Of a stretch of DNA of 64,000 bases, positions 47,915-58,795 are shown piece by piece. The translations under genes were made by a program, and so were the position numbers. Origin of the DNA: Epichloe hybrida (Eukaryota; Ascomycota; Sordariomycetes; Hypocreales; Clavicipitaceae); contig JAFEKR010000009.1 of the NCBI GenBank assembly GCA_019022495.1, positions 2,108,001 to 2,172,000 of the forward strand, in the 5' to 3' direction. The notes under the pieces were generated by a model that saw nothing but the letters and a program-made list of their open reading frames with translations, ran no database searches and was not told where the DNA came from. How positions within the stretch are numbered: position 1 is the first letter of the stretch; each line of letters opens with the position of its first letter.

Positions 47915-49593
47915 CGAAGGGTTTGAATTGTCTCATCTGGCAGGGGGTGTCATGGGTTGGGATGCAACTGGGATGTCAAACAACACCCCGATTCCGGTGC
48001 TCTTCTTCTGTCGGTGCATTTCTAAGCAGCACGAATGGAAACACTGCTGCGCCTAAACATCATCATTCGGAGAGAAAAACTCATGAGAAACTTTACTCTC
48101 TTGATCAATTCTGCAGCCCCTAAAACGCCAAATAATGATGAGAACATGTACAATAATGCTTCTCAGATATTCCCGCTCACGTCGCCAAATCAAATGAAGT
48201 GTCTGACTCTGCTGAACGGAGCAAGCAACATGATCAGTTGTCCTGATATGCCGAAACAAGAGCGCTGAAATATGTTGCTCTGGACCGAAATTTCTCTACA
48301 CATGTCCATCAAAGACCGTCTTAGCCATGTACGGCCATCCGAGCAAGACGGTAATTCCAGGGACGAACCTATCAACATTAGCCAACAACGGCCAAGCAAG
48401 CATTCCGCACAACACACGAAACTTACAACGCAGCCTGCTTGCCAACGCGCTTCCCCTCCCCTAGCCAATCTGCCTTTGCAGATGTCCCCGAAACAGAGCG
48501 TCTCTGGAAGGGATGCGCCTCGATAGCCCGGACGGCGGATCGGGCGGCGGCGAGAAGGGAGAATGACCTCCTCGTGGCGCGAGTGACGGCAGAGTTCATT
48601 TTTTTGTTTTGTTTTAAGAGTCAAGTGATTGGGGTATAGAAGGTGGATTGGAGAAGTGCACATATGATAACAGAGGAGATGATGATGATTGTTGATGGGT
48701 GGTAATACAGAGATGGATGCGACATGGCATTGCAGTCTGTTGTTGCCTTTATAGTCAGTCATTGCGGCACATTGTGAAGGTGGTTGATACGTGGTACGGG
48801 GAATACTCGGTAGGAAGGAAAGATATTTTCCTGCATGCACTCGGCGGGCGCGTCAGATCGGATGATGCTGATGAGGTGGTGGGCAGATATGGAAGCTGTT
48901 GGTGTTGAACATCACACCACGTTTTGGGGTGGACCAATGCCGTATGTAGACAACGTAGACAAATACGGTAAATATATTCTGTGTCTGTGATGTGTCTGTG
49001 ATGTGTGTCTGTGGTGTGTCTGTGGTGTGTCTGTGGTGCCACCATTCGGGTCCGGCCGGCCGGGGTGGGACTTGTGGGTGAGCGGGTCCTACTTTTCCCG
49101 ATTTATCGAACCACGCTTGTGATTTGTATTTTTTTACTTTTCCTATTGTGCCGCCCCGTCTTGGCTACATCAGACGCTACAGAGGATGGGGAACTCGTGC
49201 CCGGAGGTGGGTGATTGTAATTGCAATCTGCCAAAGAATACTGTTCTTGTCGCAAGAGAGCTTTCTTTGACGAGACATGGTTTCCCATCAAGAAAAAGTA
49301 AATGGCAAGAATGATGGCTGGCATCTTCAATCTTCAACCCCCCACTACAGCTCGGGTGAAGTGGGTGGGGGCGAGAGTTTGTGGAGCCCAACTTGCAAAA
49401 GTGACAAGACTCTTGGGTCTGTGGTCAGCATCATGGACTGGACTGGGGGGGGGAAAAAAAGAACGAAGAACTGTTTGGGTCCAAACAAAACCACCACCCT
49501 CGCAACGGCCATCGAGTCTGCGAAGACACGAGCCCCTATCCATCAATCGAGAAAAAAAAAAGGAGAACCCTTGCCTGAAGTCACGTCGTCAAG
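47915..49593. other. Long intergenic region with GT-rich microsatellite
   Basis: No gene is supported. Several overlapping frames on both strands (including a 216-codon one at 48,190-48,840, minus) lack motifs. A degenerate TGTGTCTGTGRTG tandem array lies at about 48,980-49,038. The final 100 bp before 49,594 have an A-run and look like the promoter/leader of the aldo-keto reductase gene. Confidence 0.45.
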
Positions 49594-50754
49594 ATGCCCC
49601 TCATCGTGCAAAACACCAACAACAAGCCGCGCATCATCCTCGGCCTGATGACCTTTGGGCCAAAGGCAGAGGATGGCGCTCGAATCACCAGCCTGGACAC
49701 GTTCAACAAGGCGCTCGACCTGCTCCAGTCCAGGGGCTACAACGAAGTAGACACGGCCCGCGTCTACGTGGGCAAGAACCAGGAGGCCTTCACGAGGGAG
49801 GCCAAGTGGCGCGAGAGGGGACTGACGCTGGCCACAAAGGTGCAGTACCCGGCCGCGCATGGCGACAATGCCGCCCAGAAGGTCATTGAGTCGGTCGAGA
49901 CGAGTCTCAAGGAGCTGGGCACAGACTGCGTGGACGTAAGCCAATCTCCTTGCCCTTCTTCCATCAGAGCTAGTTTCACGTTGCTCATTGCTTTTGCTTT
50001 GCTTTGCTTTGCTTTGCTTCCCACGTACCTGCAGATCCTCTACCTGCACCGACCGGACCGCGGAACCCCCTTCCAAGAGACGCTCGAGGCCATGGACAAG
50101 CTCCACAAGGCAGGCAAGTTCGTCAACCTCGGCATCAGCAACTTCACGGCCTACGAGGTGGCAGAGGTCATGATGATGTGCAAGTACAACAACTGGGTGC
50201 GGCCCAGCATCTACCAGGGCATGTACAACTGCATCACGCGCAACATGGAGGCGGAGCTCCTGCCGGCGTGCCGCCGCTACGGGCTCGACGTGGTCGTCTA
50301 CAACCCCATCGCGGGGGGTCTCTTCTCGGGCAAGATCAGGTCCAAGGACATGGTGCCCGAGAGCGGACGCTTCTCGGACGTGAGCTCTGCCCAGGGCGCC
50401 AACTATCGCCAGCGCTACTTCCGCGAGAGCACCTTCAAGGCCATGCAGCTGGTCGAGGGGGCCGTGGACAAGCACGGCCTGACCATGATTGAGACGGCGC
50501 TGCGGTGGATGGTGCACCACTCGGCGCTCAAGGTCAAGGGGGGAAACGACGGCATCTTGATCGGCGTGTCGAGCGTCGAGCAGCTGGGCGACAACCTGGA
50601 CAACCTGGAGAAGGGCCCGCTGCCGGACGATGTGGTCAAGGCGCTGGATGAGGCGTGGCAGGTGTCCAAGGCGGACTCTGCCAATTACTGGCACGGCGAT
50701 CTGGAGTATGGGTATGATGCGCGAGAGGCACTTTTTGGGCCCGGCGCGAAATAG
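49594..50754 (+). CDS. Aldo-keto reductase, AKR7 (aflatoxin aldehyde reductase)-like
   Basis: Two exons, 49594-49935 and 50035-50754, flank a 99-bp intron containing a GCTTT pentanucleotide repeat; joined they give 354 codons. NADPH-dependent reduction of aldehydes is the family reaction. Motifs: EVDTARVY (catalytic Asp and Tyr), Lys in LATKVQY, His in ILYLHRPD, then GISNFTAYEVAEV and the C-terminal IGVSSVEQLGDNL cofactor-binding region. The residues of the Asp-Tyr-Lys-His tetrad are all present. Without removing the intron, the frame reads through as an insertion between Asp-Val and Ile-Leu. Cytosolic, no signal peptide. High GC third positions, unlike the 0-31 kb region. Confidence 0.9.
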   Translation: MPLIVQNTNNKPRIILGLMTFGPKAEDGARITSLDTFNKALDLLQSRGYNEVDTARVYVGKNQEAFTREAKWRERGLTLATKVQYPAAHGDNAAQKVIESVETSLKELGTDCVDVSQSPCPSSIRASFTLLIAFALLCFALLPTYLQILYLHRPDRGTPFQETLEAMDKLHKAGKFVNLGISNFTAYEVAEVMMMCKYNNWVRPSIYQGMYNCITRNMEAELLPACRRYGLDVVVYNPIAGGLFSGKIRSKDMVPESGRFSDVSSAQGANYRQRYFRESTFKAMQLVEGAVDKHGLTMIETALRWMVHHSALKVKGGNDGILIGVSSVEQLGDNLDNLEKGPLPDDVVKALDEAWQVSKADSANYWHGDLEYGYDAREALFGPGAK

Positions 50755-51406
50755 GGGTCGTCCCGCCAGATGGACCGAGGGATGGATGGACCGAGGGATG
50801 GATGGATGAACCTCAATGTTGATACTATCTGTATTACTCCGTAGACAGAACAGACCACCGGACGCTTGTTGGGAGCGGCCCGCTCTCTACAACCTTGTAC
50901 GGAGTGAGTATTATTAACAATATACGGATTTTACGGACGAATGGATGTGACTGACTGACATGCGGGCGCTGGCGTCGACCCCACAGACGTCTTCTCTGAC
51001 AGCTGGCTGACAGCTGGCTTCTCCGGCTTCTCCTCGCTCCACGCAGCTGCTCCCTTCCGGATTCATCCAACAACAACCACCCACAACCACCTCCCAACAT
51101 CCTCGCAGCCTCCTCGCAGCCTCCTCGCAGCCTCCTCGCAAAACGACGGATACTGCCTCAGCCTCGGCCCGCCATGGCCTAAGACGCCATCTTGCCCCGT
51201 ACCATCCATCGTCTGCATTCTCGCCATCAACTTCTCTCTCTCCCTCGCCCTCGCCCTCGCCCTCTCCCGACGACACCACAAGAGGACACGCCTGCGCCTG
51301 CGCCAGCAAGATATCCATTTCCTCCACAACTCACCAATACAAAGAACAAAGAGACAAAGAAATTTGGCATCCCCTCCCCTCCCCTCCCCTCCCCTCCCCA
51401 ACTGCC
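50755..51406. promoter_or_regulatory. Intergenic with CT-rich promoter tracts
   Basis: Contains GGGATGGAT(GGACCGA) tandem repeats at about 50,770-50,805, an 11-bp tandem array CAGCCTCCTCG at about 51,104-51,140, (CCCTCG)n at about 51,241-51,265 and a CCCCT pentanucleotide array (51,370-51,400) right before the ATG at 51,407. CT tracts like these are common around transcription starts in filamentous fungi. No gene is called on either strand. Confidence 0.5.
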
Positions 51407-52897
51407 ATGGACAACGACCACCGCAACAGCCGCTCCGCCGTCCCGCTCCTCCCGAAACCCGACCTGGAAGCCCAAGCCGATGGCGACGCCGGCCGCGACC
51501 CGAAACGATCCTCACACTCGGGCCCTTCATCATCGACATCATCATCACGACTCAGGACCCCGATGACAGAAGCCCCGGCAGGCTTCCATCCGCCCATGGC
51601 GGTGCAGCACCCCCCCTCCTCTTTCAGTCGGCAGTCGACGATGCACTCGCGCAGTCCCGCCGCCGCCATGGAAGCCGCCAAGGCATCCGCCCGCAAGAAG
51701 TACCTCTTCGCCGGCTTCTTCCTGTCCGTGTCCCTCGTGGCCTTTTGTGTGCAGACGGAAATGTCTGCCCACGTCCAGCACGACCTCGGCTGGTCCAAGG
51801 CCTACTGCATGATGTACTTTACCCACTCGTCGTGGATCGTCCTCTGGCCGGCCACGGTTCTCGCGCTGCGCCTCCAGAAGCGCGACCAGCCGTGGCCGCA
51901 GTTCTGGCGCAAGCACCTGCAGGTCGTGCTCTCGACCGTCACCATGATCGAGCTGCAGACCATCAACGTCACCACCCCGAGCGTCGCCCGCCGCGGCCGC
52001 CCCGTCATGTACCTCGCCCGCATGACCATCTACATCACCTCTGCGCTGACCGTTGCCGGCCTGAGCTGGTACGTTGCCGTGAGTCTCACGACGCCCTCGG
52101 ACCTCACTGCCATATACAACTGCAGCGCCTTCTTCGCCTACGCCTTCTCCGTGCCGATCCTCAAGGAACCCCTCCGCGCAGACAAGTCCGTCTCCGTCCT
52201 CATCGCCATCCTCGGCGTCCTGATCGTCGCGTACGGCGACACCGGCACCCTCGACGACGAAGCCACCACCTCTGCTGCTGCTGCTGCTGCTGCTGCTGCG
52301 TCGGGGCCCCAAAAAAACCTCCCGCCGGGCTCCCGCTTCGCCGGCAACCTCGTCATCGGCGTCGGCTCCGTCCTCTACGGCCTCTACGAGGTCCTCTACA
52401 AGCGCTATGCCTGCCCCCCCGAGGGCGTGTCCCCCGTCCGCGGCACCATCTTCGCCAACGTCTTCGGCTCGTGCATCGGCCTCTTTACCCTCACCGTTCT
52501 CTGGATCCCCCTCCCCTTCCTGCACTGGCTCAACATTGAGCGTTTCGAGATCCCGGAAGCGTCCACCTGCTGGCTCATCCTCGTGGCAGTCTTGTCCAAC
52601 GCCATCTTCAGCGGCTGCTTTCTCGTCCTCATCTCCCTCACCTCGCCCGTCTTGTCGTCCGTCGCCGCCCTCCTGACCATCTTCATCGTCGCCATAGCAG
52701 ACTGGTTCCTCACGGGACAGCCGCTGAGCTGGGCCGCCATCTTTGGCGGGTCCATGATCATCGTGGCCTTTGTGGCCCTCAGCTGGAGCACGTACAGGGA
52801 GATGATGGAGCATGAGGCGCACAAGTTGGCCGTGGACCTGACGGATGACGAAGGCGATTTCGATCTGCATTCGCATTCGGATGCTGATAGTGACTAG
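51407..52897 (+). CDS. EamA/DMT-superfamily transporter (SLC35F-like)
   Basis: Single exon, 496 residues. A hydrophilic Ser/Pro-rich N-terminus (about 95 residues) is followed by about ten hydrophobic segments from KKYLFAGFFLSVSLVAF to the last helix near IIVAFVALSWSTY, and an acidic C-tail. The pattern of two five-helix halves, the second starting near NLVIGVGSVLYGLYEVLYK, fits the drug/metabolite transporter family; fungal relatives include vacuolar or Golgi membrane proteins. The substrate is not inferable. A GCT-codon run encodes about nine Ala (52,272-52,298) in the loop between the halves. A large open frame exists on the opposite strand, but only from base composition. Confidence 0.85.
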   Translation: MDNDHRNSRSAVPLLPKPDLEAQADGDAGRDPKRSSHSGPSSSTSSSRLRTPMTEAPAGFHPPMAVQHPPSSFSRQSTMHSRSPAAAMEAAKASARKKYLFAGFFLSVSLVAFCVQTEMSAHVQHDLGWSKAYCMMYFTHSSWIVLWPATVLALRLQKRDQPWPQFWRKHLQVVLSTVTMIELQTINVTTPSVARRGRPVMYLARMTIYITSALTVAGLSWYVAVSLTTPSDLTAIYNCSAFFAYAFSVPILKEPLRADKSVSVLIAILGVLIVAYGDTGTLDDEATTSAAAAAAAAASGPQKNLPPGSRFAGNLVIGVGSVLYGLYEVLYKRYACPPEGVSPVRGTIFANVFGSCIGLFTLTVLWIPLPFLHWLNIERFEIPEASTCWLILVAVLSNAIFSGCFLVLISLTSPVLSSVAALLTIFIVAIADWFLTGQPLSWAAIFGGSMIIVAFVALSWSTYREMMEHEAHKLAVDLTDDEGDFDLHSHSDADSD

Positions 52898-53304
52898 CCA
52901 CGGGTGCGTGTACATACTTGAATTTTCTTTTTTCGCATAGAGCACAGCGGCCGTGTGGTATCATGCGTTATTTTGGGGATAGCTTTGTTTTTTTTTTTTT
53001 TGGATAGAGGTGCTTTGAGACATTGGGAGGGGGTTTTTTTTTTTTTTTTTGGAGGAAACGCTGGTTCTACCGGGAGGATGTTCCCAATCTTTTGACAAAT
53101 AGAGGCATTTGTGTATTTGTGTATTTGTCATGGCATCTTACAAGCTGCAGGCGTCACGTCGAGAACCACGCTTGTAGAATGACTGTAAATGAAACTTGAT
53201 GGCAAGTGTACGCAACAACCGCATACCATGTGTGTTTACAAAGCTGGAGCCGCCCATGGATTTACATCTTCTCACAACCGCCATGGCCATCCTTTCGAAT
53301 TAAA
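52898..53304. terminator. Convergent 3' region with poly-T tracts
   Basis: Lies between the stop of the EamA transporter (+) and that of the MFS gene (-). Two long T runs (about 52,988-53,001 and 53,034-53,050) and three copies of a TTTGTGTA-like motif (about 53,106-53,128) are present. No gene seen. Polyadenylation of both genes must occur here; exact sites not assigned. Confidence 0.4.
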
Positions 53305-55344
53305 TCAGAGATGGGACACGCTCGACTTGTCATGCTCACCGGACGTCTTGACATTGCCCGTTTCCGCATCGACGACTCCTCGGCCGCCCCGAACGCGCCG
53401 CACAAGCTGCGGGTTCTCTTCCTTGAGACGGGCAAAATTCTTCTCCGCTTCCCACGTCCAGATGCTGTCGCTGGCGAACACGAGGTTCATCTCTTCAAGA
53501 GTGCGTTGGTTCGATTCGGGATACAGCGCCCAGACGATGAATATGCTGAGGATGTTGACGCCACCGAAAATATAGAGTGTTTTCTCGTTGAGGCGGTCGA
53601 AGATGCTTGGGAGGAGGAGCACCTGTAAGAGTAGTGTGAGCACGATCCAACAACGTTCTAGATAGCATGTCAAACTTTGGGGGAGGGAGGGGGCGAGAAA
53701 TACGCACACACCACCCATTGCCAATGGACCAGCCGACCACGCCCCAGGCATTGCCTTTGGCACGAACTTGGAGGGGGAAAATCTCTGCCGGGTAGAGCCA
53801 TGGTACCGTGAGCCAAGTAGCTCCGAAGATGGCCGTGTAAAGGAAGACGAAGAATGTGGCGGCACCGCCGATCTGCGAGCGGCTGCCGCTGTCGCCTGCA
53901 TTCACGGTAGCTCGGGCAAGACCGCCGGCGACGAACATGCAGATGCCCTGGCCGGCGGAGCCCCAGTAGAGAGTCCAGCGGCGACCGATTCTATCCAGGG
54001 TGAAGACACAAATGAGCGTGGCAAACTGTGGGAGACATCAGTTAGCCATTCATTGTGAGGAGTGACCGTACTGGGAAAGAAAGCTTGGGCTGCTGACCTA
54101 CCATGTATGTGATGTTGTTGACACCGCTGACCCAGAGACGATCCGCGGCACTGATACCAGCTATAGTGAAGATCTGAGGCCCATAAATGGTAATACCGGC
54201 AATACCGATCCATTCTTGCAGAATCTGAAGCCAGATTACAAGTTGCACGCGTCGTCCCGTGTGCAGTCTGCCAGATCCAATGCCGAAGAACATGTGGAAA
54301 TAGCTCTGCTGGTTGGAGGTTTTCTCTTCCAAGTTGCGAATGCTGATGATTTCTTGCAATTCAGCCTCGGCCAGCTCGCCCTCCCCACCCTCACTTCCTC
54401 GAAGACGTTGCAGAATGAACCGAGCCTCATCTTCCCGACCGACTTTAACGAGCCAGCGCGGGGACTCTGGCATGAACCAGATAGTGATGAATAAGAAAAT
54501 GAGAGGAACGATCTGGAAAGCAACGGGGAATCTCCAGATGAAAGACGAGTTGGGGTTCTTGTACTTGGATGTGCCACTGGAATGTCTTGGATTTAGCCAA
54601 CAAACTTGGAGATCTCAGTGATAAAGTTTGATAGAAACTTACAATTCAAGCCAGTAGGCGGTCACAACACCAAATATATTAAGAGTAAATTCAACGGCAA
54701 CGAATTGGCCACGAGACGTGTGGCTGGCGGTCTCGGTAGCCCAGACCGGCGTGATGGCATTCAGAACACCGGTACCAATACCACTCAACACTCGTGCTGT
54801 TTTTTTTTTTTTTTTTTTTCCTGTCAACACACTACACCCCCCGCCAGAAAAAAAGAAGGGAACAAAAACATACCACAGAACATCCAGTTCGCATTTTGTG
54901 CCGCAGATTGCAGAGCAGCAGCAAAAACGCACCACAAACAGGCAATGCCCATGGTCGCGATGCGGCCATATTCGTCTCCAAGCCAACCACCAATAAGACA
55001 ACCTACGAGCGTTCCAGGGAGATAATACACGGCAACCTGTTGGGCGTTAGTCGCTTGTGTCTGTGACGTTCGCATGACCGCAATTGGAGATTTGGGGGAC
55101 TCACGATGCCTCCTTGCAGCAAAGGCTTGTCCACAACAACAATCTGCTGCGCCTCATCCCAGTGCCCGAAACCCATCAATTCAGCATAGTTTCGTGTGGT
55201 GTTTACGCCGCCCATCAGACCTTGGTCGTAACCAAAGAAGAAGATGGAAATACCCGCCACTATGCAGATAGTGTTGAGCAGCGACCGTTTATACAATTTA
55301 TGCGCAACATTGTACTTTGCCAATGTGTCCTTGAGCTTCGCCAT
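53305..55344 (-). CDS. MFS sugar transporter
   Basis: Six exons fit: 55344-55105, 55036-54874, 54796-54643, 54576-54102, 54025-53708 and 53622-53305, giving 556 codons in one frame. Sugar-porter landmarks: GGWLGDEYGR in the first cytosolic loop, PESPRWL in the central loop, DRIGRR repeat after helix 8, an EIFPLQVRAKG motif, and YPESNQRTLEEM as the PETKG-like signature. Twelve membrane segments are expected. Substrate: hexose or related sugar, not further resolved. One intron holds a T23 run (54,798-54,820), and the intron between 53,623 and 53,707 has a GGGAGGG run. Head-to-head with the Zn2Cys6 gene over about 410 bp, suggesting co-regulation at some point. Confidence 0.88.
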
Positions 55345-55753
55345 TCTGGCGAGTGAAAGACCTCTTAAACTCGAAATCTTGGAATGGAGGTGCGAACTGC
55401 GGGGTAATAACCAATTAAGACCATTTTGATGGAAAGAAACCCACGATACTCAGGTCCGGGACGCCCGTCCCACGGAAGAAGAGGATGGGGCCCATGCATG
55501 ACGCGCCAATACGGGAGTATCACAAGTCAAAGCAGCTGCCTAGGGCGGATAGCGGATAATTTACCCGAAAGGCGCCACTGTGCTTCACCAAATGCAAAAT
55601 GCCAAATCTGGGCCATCGGCAACTCGCCGGATTCGCGGGGACGTGCTCCTGCCTGCATTCTGCATTTGGCAGACCATGCAGCTGGCTGCTTAATTAAGCT
55701 CGCTGCATCCTCCCTTCGGACTTGACGAAACGTAGCCTCATTCCCCCGCGGCA
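55345..55753. promoter_or_regulatory. Divergent promoter between the MFS transporter and the Zn2Cys6 gene
   Basis: About 410 bp shared by two head-to-head genes. CGG/CCG triplets occur (for example GGACGCCCGTCCC at about 55,459-55,471 and CGCCGGATTCGCGGGG at about 55,626), the kind of half-sites Zn2Cys6 proteins bind. No specific site can be proven from sequence. Confidence 0.35.
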
Positions 55754-57433
55754 ATGACCCCGTCTTCCCAAGAATCCGCTACCAAGCGGGGAGTTGATGG
55801 TGATGTAGATCGGGAACCACTAGCAAAACGACGAAGGCGCGGTACAAACGATAATTAATCATCTGGTGTAAGTAATAGACAATTCCCATTGAACAAAGCA
55901 GGTGTCCGCGACCCGAAAAATTCCTTCAAGCGAGGCAGTGCGTGAAGGAGGGGGGGTCAAGGGGGAGATTTAAACCTACCGTGTCCTCAGACTAACAGCT
56001 CTTCTTGCATCAGAGCCCAAATCGACGCCAGGCTGCCAGCCAACCCTGTCGTCTGCGCAAGATCAAGTGTGACAAAATAAGGCCTTTTTGTGGCTTGTGT
56101 CAGATTAGTGGTCAACCTTGTGAATATGTTGGCGAAGCTCATGAGAAACTTGGGTAAATGCTCGGGTAGCAGAAACGTCTCATACTGTTGAAGCTGATTA
56201 CATTGTTCTTTATAGCCTTGAAACAGCCACCGCGAAGATATTAGACCGTTTTGATCAGTTGCGACAGGAATTCGACCATGTCAAAGCAGAGCTTACCGGT
56301 CAAAACTGTATGTGCTTAACCAACTCGATTGAGCAAAGTATGGGATGAAAACATTTTCGTGCTAATGGACTCGCAGGTATTCCGATAAAAGTATAATTTG
56401 ACACCGAGAGATGTGAAGCAGACGAAGCTCTTGACTCTGCTCAGACACTTCCTCGATCGTCATCTGTGGAGGCGTCAAGAGATTTTCTTCAGATACCTCC
56501 ACAAAATAGCCAGCGCTGACTCAGTGCTGCAGTGGGAGATTTTTCCATGGCAAGTATCCTGCCAATGCCCTCATCAATGTTTTGTTCAGCCCAGATCATA
56601 ATGTATCTCTCTGCCCGAGGGTACAATGTCATATCCGAACGAGGACTTGTATCAAGTCAATCATTCGTATGGCTCGTGAATTTGAAGCTCAGGTATCCTC
56701 ATGGTCAGCACATCTTCATCCAGCCATGCAACACTATGAAACCACCTTCATCATTCGAGCGCCCCAAGGAAATCCCCAGGGAGCTGGTGGTCATGTCTCA
56801 AGAGAACTGACCTGGGCATTAGATAATCGAGACTTCTCGAAATGCAAACATGGCTGTATCAACCAATATTATACTACTTCATCCACGCTACCGACTTGGA
56901 CAATGATAGAGCGTATCAATTGCTCGATGGCGGCGGCGGCAACTGGGCAACAGCCTCGAATTAGTACCCTTCTCAACCCGTTCTCACCACCATCCGTCGA
57001 AGCTCCTAGTCCGGCAGTCTATGTGAGTCCCAGTAATTTGAGTGGTGATGAACTTGACGCTCTTCACTCCCTCTTGGCGTCCGGAATCGACTGCCTCCTC
57101 AAGACTATAGACGTTCGCGCTCATGGACACAGACACCACGGATTGTGGTATGATCTTCGGAGTATCATGTGTGCATCTCTCATACTATTGGCCCTTGTGA
57201 AGAGCGAGAATGATGTTTGGATCCCCGGAGGTGCCAGGATTCTATGGGGAGAGCCGCCTTCTCCTAAATGCTTGACTGGTACAACACCTCCAGTGGGGGG
57301 TAAAATAGGGAAAGTTCTTCGTCAATTCGATTTCTGGGCACATGAATCCCCGGACCTCCTGAAGTATAAAGAAGTCCTTGAGTTTGTCTTGAGAGACGTC
57401 AGAAGTACGTACGTACATACCTGGAAGATATGA
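55754..57433 (+). pseudogene. Zn2Cys6 transcription factor, damaged
   Basis: An ATG at 55754 opens a frame with a basic stretch (AKRRRRGT). The zinc cluster lies at about 56,030-56,130 and reads PCRLRKIKCDKIRPFCGLCQ with a later Cys; the expected first Cys three residues before the first visible one is Ser (AGC where TGC is expected). A coiled coil-like helix follows (about 56,200-56,290). Coding text then jumps frame at about 56,505 and 56,545 before a long open frame (56,582-57,433) with the usual middle-homology features such as MAREFEAQVSSW and IPGGARIL. Lost zinc ligand plus two frame changes suggest loss of function. Introns could explain some frame changes but not the Cys. Family role: DNA-binding regulator, likely of the adjacent sugar transporter (inference). 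Confidence 0.55.
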
Positions 57434-57818
57434 GTCATACCTTTGGCTTTAAGAAAAGCAGTGCACGGTGTCGAATTTGGCTCGTAGACTCTGCAGGAAT
57501 GTTCAGGGAAAACTTGAGTAACTTGATGGGGTCGATTCACACACGGCGGCCGGCAACTGCTCTTTTTTTTTTTTTTTTTTTTGGCTGACAGCTGCCAGCT
57601 CTTGCCAGTTGGCCAAGGCAGTTGCCGGCAGTCACAGGGCGAGCCAAAAGCTGCACCTCAATAAGAGCGACAGCACTCGGATTTCGGGTTTTTATCTCCT
57701 CTCTTTCTTCTAAACTTTCCTTGCTTCATTTGGTCCCACAACTTACACACTTGTCCAAACTTGCCTTTACCGTTTCATCACTCAACTCAAATTAGCATCA
57801 TTCCACCACGCTCCAGTC
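57434..57818. promoter_or_regulatory. Intergenic with T-run, upstream of hypothetical gene
   Basis: A T18 run lies at about 57,564-57,582, preceded by GGCGGCCGGC. A CT-rich tract precedes the ATG at 57,819. Two near-repeats GCTGCCAGCTCTTGCCAG lie just after the T-run. No gene. Confidence 0.4.
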
Positions 57819-58601
57819 ATGGAGAAGGCAACACATTATTTGGGCATCAAGAAATTTATAAATCCGACATCCGAAGACATTCGCAAAGGTTTTAAGCAGC
57901 TTGAGCGGCCGAACGAAGAAGATATCAAAGAATATTACGACTCATACCTAAGCGGGTCTCTGGTCTCCCGCGTCATTCATAAGCTGCCAGCCTTGGACGT
58001 TGTGCATTCATCCGATATACATGTATACTACAGCAGTGTCGGGATCTGCAAATGCCACACAGATATTGTAATCGAAAGACGATCTCGCGAATGGGCCCGC
58101 AATTATATGGGCTACCACAAGGACGAACGCTGCTATGTGTTCGCAGGTCAACGTCGCCTAATTGAACAGTTTCTGGAGCTGATGGCCGACTTGCTCAACG
58201 AGGGGCAGATTGAGACGGCGTTCTTCCAACCCCGAGCTCTCCAGATTCCTCTCGAGGGTTTCAACCCAGGTCTAGATTACGAACAATTTGCGGACTATAT
58301 TGAGAATTGGGACTGCATCCTCTTCTTGTTGCCAACACTGGATGATCCACTTAACATTGACTACGCGGCTTCACTAAAAAAGGTCTCTCCAGCAGAAATG
58401 TACGGACCGGAATCGTTCGGGCTCTTAGTAGAAGAATCTCCCGCTGGTCAAGAGCAAAACTCACGAGGTAACAAGTCTGAGATAGCCCCGATAAAGGTCT
58501 TTACAGAAGCAGGAGTGGGAAGAGACAAGGCCAATGCTGAACAAGAGAACCGGGGTCGATATGCTCTCCGGAGGAGAAACTCGAGCATCAAGTATAATTG
58601 A
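57819..58601 (+). CDS. Hypothetical protein
   Basis: A single-exon frame of 260 residues from ATG 57819, preceded by a pyrimidine-rich leader. Starts MEKATHYLGIKKFINP; acidic and hydrophobic residues alternate, with a FNPGLDYEQFADYIENWDCILFLLP-like hydrophobic patch and a basic C-terminus (ALRRRNSS). No family is recognised. Not secreted, no membrane span. The regular codon pattern and lack of stops over 783 bp favour a real gene. Confidence 0.5.
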   Translation: MEKATHYLGIKKFINPTSEDIRKGFKQLERPNEEDIKEYYDSYLSGSLVSRVIHKLPALDVVHSSDIHVYYSSVGICKCHTDIVIERRSREWARNYMGYHKDERCYVFAGQRRLIEQFLELMADLLNEGQIETAFFQPRALQIPLEGFNPGLDYEQFADYIENWDCILFLLPTLDDPLNIDYAASLKKVSPAEMYGPESFGLLVEESPAGQEQNSRGNKSEIAPIKVFTEAGVGRDKANAEQENRGRYALRRRNSSIKYN

Positions 58602-58795
58602 GACTCAGGGCCGTGGTGCATACGCGGGCTAAAAGGTAGATCATAAACGAGCATTGGTTACACAGACTTGGGTGGTGGGAGACTCGAGGTCTTTATACCA
58701 TGGGCGGGCGCAGCTTTTTTGATTGTGCATTAGCATATTCTATGAAGTGGTAGGGTGCATCGTTCCTTCTATGTGATTACAAAGGCTTTCAATTT

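Noticed and set aside
48190..48840. 216-codon minus-strand frame near the rhodopsin-domain gene
   Set aside because: No start context, no motif, and overlaps other frames; composition does not look coding.
48980..49038. Regular TGTGTCTGTG repeats considered as CRISPR-like array
   Set aside because: Units adjoin without spacers; simple microsatellite in a eukaryote.
49543..50694. Long minus-strand frame (383 codons) over the aldo-keto reductase gene
   Set aside because: It is antisense to a clear AKR gene and results from high GC third positions; its sequence is rich in His/Leu/Arg with no domain.
51545..52945. 466-codon minus-strand frame over the EamA transporter
   Set aside because: Mirror of a real coding strand in GC-rich DNA, Gly/Glu/Asp-rich low-complexity product, no motif.
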